Source: a virus
Reading direction: 5' to 3' (one strand)
Virus record (IMG/VR): IMGVR_UViG_3300034072_000913
Coordinates: 1 to 31,579 of that record
DNA: 31,579 bases
The position numbers and the translations under genes are program-made. Under the pieces are notes generated by a model that was given only the letters and a program-made list of their open reading frames with translations, did not search any database and was not told the DNA's origin. Below are positions 28,068-31,579 of the stretch, piece by piece; position 1 is the first letter of the stretch, and every line of letters begins with the position of its first letter.

Positions 28068-28406
28068 ATGAACTCTAGTACAGAGGAAAAAGGGATGCTT
28101 GAGAAAGGTGTGTGCCAATTCTGGCTCGCGTCGAAAGCATGGTATCGGGAGGATGGATTCTACGAAGGATGGAATGCAGGCAAGCTGATCGATGTGCTTG
28201 CAGATCTAAGCGAAGTGCGTACTCATGCTCTTAAGGAGCAAGCATCTGCTCTTATGGTGCAGGTGGTAAATGCTAAGCGCCGTCGCAAGAAAGTGAAAGG
28301 CGCTATCGTCGATCTGCAGGCTGAGCGTATTCGACGACTGAAGCAAGAAGGCTTCAAGAAGCTCAAGAAAGCCATCTCCGAGAATTCTATCCGCTTGGCC
28401 CAATAA
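28068..28406 (+). CDS. Hypothetical basic helical protein, 112 aa
   Basis: Family not recognised. The N-terminal half is aromatic (CQFWLASKAWYREDGFYEGWNAGK). The C-terminal half is a long basic helix (NAKRRRKKVKGA, ERIRRLKQEGFKKLKKA), possibly nucleic acid binding. GGAG lies nine bases before ATG, directly behind the promoter at 28024. It leads the NrdJ operon, so a regulatory role is conceivable but not shown. Confidence 0.75.
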   Translation: MNSSTEEKGMLEKGVCQFWLASKAWYREDGFYEGWNAGKLIDVLADLSEVRTHALKEQASALMVQVVNAKRRRKKVKGAIVDLQAERIRRLKQEGFKKLKKAISENSIRLAQ

Positions 28407-28435
28407 TATAAGTCCGCAAAGAAAGGCTACTGCAA

Positions 28436-30823
28436 ATGTTCATCAAGGTCCAAGATCTGCCTTCCTACGGCACTCCTGAATGGCACACCAAGATCCAGAG
28501 CATTCTGGAGTCTCGAGATTCGGTTTATGACCGCCTCGACATCTTCGGGCAAGTACTCACACAGGACGTCTGGAAAGACAAGTACCGCAACGGTGAAGAG
28601 AAGGCTCCTCTGGATACTTTCACTCGTGTGGCGAAAGGTATCTACGAGAAGGACTCCGATCAGCATCGCTTCCTGGGTGCTCTTGCTATGCACCTAGGGC
28701 TCTGGATGCCTGGTGGTCGGATTCTGGCTGGCGCCGGAACTGGCAAGCGTGTCACTCTCATGAACTGCTATGTCAACGAGACGCTGGACGACTCGATGGT
28801 AGGCATCATGAAAGGTCTGAACAACATCGCTTTCACCCAACAAATGGGAGGTGGCATTGGCACCGACTTTTCCCCCATTCGGCCCCCGAACGCTCTCGTG
28901 TCGCGTACCCAATCTCCAGCAAGTGGCCCGGAACCCTTCATCGATTCCTTTTTCGCCGTTGGCACAACCGTTGCATCTGCAGGAGCTCGACGCCAAGCAC
29001 AGATGGGAACTATCAGCGACACCCATCCTTTCATGCCAGGATTCGTCACAGCCAAGCAGCAAGCTGGGAAGTGGCTCGGGTTCAATGTGAGTGTCCTGGT
29101 GTCGGACGCCTTCATGGCTGCCGTTCAAGAAGATGCTGAGTGGCTGCTCTACTTCCCAGTTCCTCCTGTGTATGAGCGATCTGCTGATTTGGTCAGCAAA
29201 GACTTCGATCTGGATGGTGTGACCCAGTATGTCTATGAGGCCAAGCCAGCTCGGGAATACTGGGAAATGATCACACGGAATACCTACGAGTATTCTGAAC
29301 CTGGTGTGATCTTCATCGATCGGGTGAATGACCAAAACAATCTCCAGTACTGCGAGACTATTCGGTGCACCAATCCATGTGGTGAGCAACCTCTGCCGCC
29401 CAATGGTACGTGTAACCTAGGTGCTGTGAATCTGGCATTCATGGTGAAACGTCCTTTTACAGAAGATGCCGAATTCAACTGGGATCTTCTGGCTGCAACT
29501 GTTCAGATCGGAGTACGCTTCCTTGACAACGTTATCGATGTCACAGCGTATCCGCTTCCTGAGCAGGAAGCTGAAGAGATCAGCAAACGTCGTGTGGGTT
29601 TGGGCTTCAGTGGTCTGGCCGATGCGATGGCACAACTGGGCATCCGATATGGTTCCAGTAAAGCAGCCCGCTTTGCTGAAGAGGTCACAAAAGTCATCTG
29701 CCTCAAGGCGTATGAGACGTCGGTAGAGCTCTCCAAGGAACGTGGAGCGTTTCCCCTCTTCGACAAGGACAAGTTCTTCCAAGGGTTCGCAGGACATAGC
29801 TTGCCGCCATATCTCAAGGAGGAAATTGCTGAGAATGGTATCCGTAACGGGGTGCTGCTGACTATCGCACCCACTGGGACGACTTCTATCCTGTACGGAA
29901 ATATCTCTAGTGGTATCGAACCCACTTTCCTCCACACCATGAAGCGTAAAGTTGTTCAGGCTGATGGTTCCAAGAAGGAATACATCGCCTATGGCTTTGG
30001 TGCTCTGATGTGGAACGAGCTCTTCCCCAATGAGCCTCTTCCCCACTACATGGTGACTGCCGAAGACCTGACAGTGTATGAACACATCAGGATCCAGGAA
30101 GTCTGCCAACGCTGGATCGATGCCAGCATCTCCAAGACGATCAATCTTCCTAAGGAGACTTCCTACGAAGACTTCCAGAACGTCTACTTCCTCGCGTACG
30201 AAGCTGAACTGAAGGGCTGTACTACATACCGTCCTTCTGATATTCGTGGCAGCGTACTGTCGGCTGTGGATGAATCCGCTCCTATCCAAGAGGGTGTTAA
30301 AACCCAGAAGCCTTTCGAGCGCCCGCGCATTCTTCCGGCACAAACTATGAAGCTCAACTGGCCGGGTCTCAACTCTGCAATCTATCTGACGATGGGTCAA
30401 ACTGAAGAAGGCCCGTTCGAAGTCTTCCTGAGTTCCAAAGACCAACGCTACATGGAGTGGATGACGGCAACTACCCTCATGATCTCCTGGCTCATGCGCG
30501 CTGGAGTGCCAGTATCCAAGATTGCCCAAGAAATGAAGGCCATCCAATCTACCGAAGGTGGCTGGGCTGACAAGAAGTACCACAAGTCTATTGTTGCCTA
30601 TCTCGGAGGTGCTCTGGAAGAATTGGCTTCAGTTATTCCAGACGTTCCCGTGTTGGCTGCTCCCGCTGTGACACTAGGAGATACTTACTCCCTCGTAGAT
30701 ACGAAGGTGTCTGTGCAGCAGTTCAAACCCACTTTCACCTGTCCACAATGTGGTGGACATAATCCTATCATGAAGGAAGGGTGCATCAGCTGCGGCGATT
30801 GCAGCTACTCCAAGTGTTCCTAG
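28436..30823 (+). CDS. nrdJ: Class II (B12-dependent) ribonucleotide reductase NrdJ
   Basis: A 795-residue enzyme reducing ribonucleotides with adenosylcobalamin. Class II features: TLMNCYVNETLDD (redox C111), QQMGGGIGTDFSPIRP (135-150), NPCGEQPLPPNGTCNLGAVNL with N313, thiyl C315, E317 and redox C326, and a C-terminal cysteine cluster (CPQCGG...CISCGDCSYSKC) that passes electrons. No small radical subunit (NrdB) is in the window, as expected for class II. It frees the phage from an oxygen-dependent radical subunit but needs host cobalamin. It follows the gene at 28068 by 29 bases and precedes the dNMP kinase. Confidence 0.94.
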   Translation: MFIKVQDLPSYGTPEWHTKIQSILESRDSVYDRLDIFGQVLTQDVWKDKYRNGEEKAPLDTFTRVAKGIYEKDSDQHRFLGALAMHLGLWMPGGRILAGAGTGKRVTLMNCYVNETLDDSMVGIMKGLNNIAFTQQMGGGIGTDFSPIRPPNALVSRTQSPASGPEPFIDSFFAVGTTVASAGARRQAQMGTISDTHPFMPGFVTAKQQAGKWLGFNVSVLVSDAFMAAVQEDAEWLLYFPVPPVYERSADLVSKDFDLDGVTQYVYEAKPAREYWEMITRNTYEYSEPGVIFIDRVNDQNNLQYCETIRCTNPCGEQPLPPNGTCNLGAVNLAFMVKRPFTEDAEFNWDLLAATVQIGVRFLDNVIDVTAYPLPEQEAEEISKRRVGLGFSGLADAMAQLGIRYGSSKAARFAEEVTKVICLKAYETSVELSKERGAFPLFDKDKFFQGFAGHSLPPYLKEEIAENGIRNGVLLTIAPTGTTSILYGNISSGIEPTFLHTMKRKVVQADGSKKEYIAYGFGALMWNELFPNEPLPHYMVTAEDLTVYEHIRIQEVCQRWIDASISKTINLPKETSYEDFQNVYFLAYEAELKGCTTYRPSDIRGSVLSAVDESAPIQEGVKTQKPFERPRILPAQTMKLNWPGLNSAIYLTMGQTEEGPFEVFLSSKDQRYMEWMTATTLMISWLMRAGVPVSKIAQEMKAIQSTEGGWADKKYHKSIVAYLGGALEELASVIPDVPVLAAPAVTLGDTYSLVDTKVSVQQFKPTFTCPQCGGHNPIMKEGCISCGDCSYSKCS

Positions 30824-30856
30824 CACCAACACCATCACCATCAAGGAGACTGTGCT

Positions 30857-31507
30857 ATGCGAATTATAGGCTTTGCAGGTCCCAAATATGCAGGTAAGGA
30901 TACCGCTGCAGACTACCTCATGTCTGAAAATGTGCGTACAGGCAAAAACCTGTTCGCTAAGAGGCCTTTTGCTGCGCCGCTGAAAGCATCACTGCAGCAT
31001 ATTTTCAATCTTTCCCTCGAAGAGGTAGAAGATCCTATTCTGAAGGAGACACCACTCAATCGTTGGCCTTTCGTGGAACCGCGTAAGCTGATGCTGGACA
31101 CTGCAAAAGCTATGCGTGCTATCTACGGAGGCGACATCTTTGCCAACTCATGGGAAGGTCGTATTCGTGGTGAACCTGCCGCATGCGTCATCGTTCCCGA
31201 TCTACGCCACACTGAGGAGCTCGACAAGTTCGAGGCTCTTGACGGTAACCTCTTCTACATCCAGAATGATAAGGCAGCCGATGCTTTGTCTGAGGCACGT
31301 TCTGTGAACGATCCTCTGGCCTCTGATGTCTCAGAGTCTATGCACGAGCTGTTGATGCGTCGAGCCAAGACCATTATCCCGAATAATGGAAGCCTTGGCG
31401 AACTCTACCAAAATGTGGCTAAAGCTGTTCATGTCCATCTAGGTGACTGGAATGAATGGCCTGCTGAAACAACCATGCTCCACAAACTGCGTACAGGACA
31501 ACAATAA
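30857..31507 (+). CDS. Deoxynucleoside monophosphate kinase
   Basis: A 216-residue P-loop kinase like the T4 gp1/T5 dNMP kinases. FAGPKYAGKDTAA (6-18) is the Walker A loop with K14. FAAPLK and the RKLMLDTAKAMRAIYGGDIFANSW stretch form the NMP-binding region. CVIVPDLRHTEELD is the second core strand with the PDLRH acid/Arg motif. It would phosphorylate dNMPs from host DNA breakdown and from ThyA. AAGGAG lies upstream of ATG. It sits between NrdJ and a probable FolE. Confidence 0.87.
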   Translation: MRIIGFAGPKYAGKDTAADYLMSENVRTGKNLFAKRPFAAPLKASLQHIFNLSLEEVEDPILKETPLNRWPFVEPRKLMLDTAKAMRAIYGGDIFANSWEGRIRGEPAACVIVPDLRHTEELDKFEALDGNLFYIQNDKAADALSEARSVNDPLASDVSESMHELLMRRAKTIIPNNGSLGELYQNVAKAVHVHLGDWNEWPAETTMLHKLRTGQQ

Positions 31508-31508
31508 C

Positions 31509-31579
31509 ATGGCTTCTGCTGATAAAGACCTCGGCGAACGCGTGCACCAATACCTCATTCAGCAAGGGGTTGAAACTCC
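31509..31579 (+). CDS. folE: Probable GTP cyclohydrolase I (FolE), 5' fragment
   Basis: Only the first 23 codons are in the window (MASADKDLGERVHQYLIQQG then VET). The ERVHQYLIQQGVET pattern matches the N-terminus of E. coli FolE (VHEALVARGLETP). FolE makes dihydroneopterin triphosphate from GTP, the substrate for QueD, so it would complete the preQ0 pathway whose other genes lie at 22366-25474. The identification rests on a short segment plus context. Confidence 0.6.
   Translation, partial: MASADKDLGERVHQYLIQQGVET

Noticed and set aside
29417-30583. 388-codon antisense frame opposite NrdJ
   Set aside because: Shadow of a strongly conserved coding region; no ribosome binding site, promoter or family pattern on the minus strand.
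1-31579. CRISPR array, insertion sequence, integrase or attachment site
   Set aside because: No regularly spaced repeats of the right size, no transposase or integrase motif, and no tRNA-fragment repeat was seen.

Overview
The window is a dense run of tailed double-stranded DNA bacteriophage genes. Every convincing gene lies on the + strand, many starts overlap the preceding stop (ATGA, TAATG or TGATG junctions), and there is no host-type operon, integrase or structural gene. Most Shine-Dalgarno sequences are GGAG or AAGGA types, and the tRNA-Pro looks proteobacterial, so a Gram-negative host is plausible but not proven. The content is the replication, recombination, nucleotide-metabolism and DNA-modification half of a phage genome.

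Layout. 1-3762: two small unknown genes, a winged-helix-like regulator behind its own promoter and operator-like repeats, and a large primase-helicase. 3797-5659: a GC-rich small gene that ends in stacked hairpins and an intrinsic terminator, then a RuvC-like resolvase and small unknown genes. 5666-10588: many small unknown genes, an HNH-like protein, a putative GHKL-like ATPase and an ExoX-C/DUF3820-like protein. 10597-15308: ATP-dependent DNA ligase, a protein with an embedded type II (DfrB/R67-like) dihydrofolate reductase domain, dCTP deaminase, a MazG-like protein and thymidylate synthase. 15339-16903: one transcription unit bounded by a promoter and a terminator. It carries two small genes, tRNA-Thr(UGU), tRNA-Pro(UGG) and about 590 bases of strongly structured RNA, which includes a complete type I hammerhead ribozyme between the two tRNAs. 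16915-22364: SNF2-like helicase, Cas4/RecB-like nuclease, Sak4-like ATPase, a DUF669-type putative ssDNA-binding protein and an HTH protein. 22366-25474: QueC, QueD, QueE, a small unknown gene and a DpdA-like transglycosylase. 25490-31579: a UDG-like/3'-5' exonuclease/family A DNA polymerase fusion, a class II ribonucleotide reductase, a dNMP kinase and, cut by the window end, what looks like FolE (GTP cyclohydrolase I).

How the genes work together. Dcd, MazG-like, ThyA, the DfrB-like protein, NrdJ and the dNMP kinase form a nearly complete dNTP supply, in which the DfrB-like domain could recycle the dihydrofolate made by ThyA. FolE, QueD, QueE and QueC make preQ0 from GTP, and the DpdA-like enzyme would exchange it for guanine in phage DNA, probably protecting it from host restriction. 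The primase-helicase, polymerase, ligase and RuvC-like enzyme replicate and resolve DNA, and SNF2/Cas4-like/Sak4/DUF669 form a recombination module. Transcription appears to use nine similar sigma70-type promoters, all with 17-base spacing. Several have a palindromic -10 region and a CCA-type box next to the -35.

The strongest unusual signals are the hammerhead-bearing RNA tract between two phage tRNAs, the DfrB-like domain in a phage protein, the 7-deazaguanine DNA modification cluster, the attenuator-like hairpins at 4292-4417, and two small genes each bracketed by short direct repeats.
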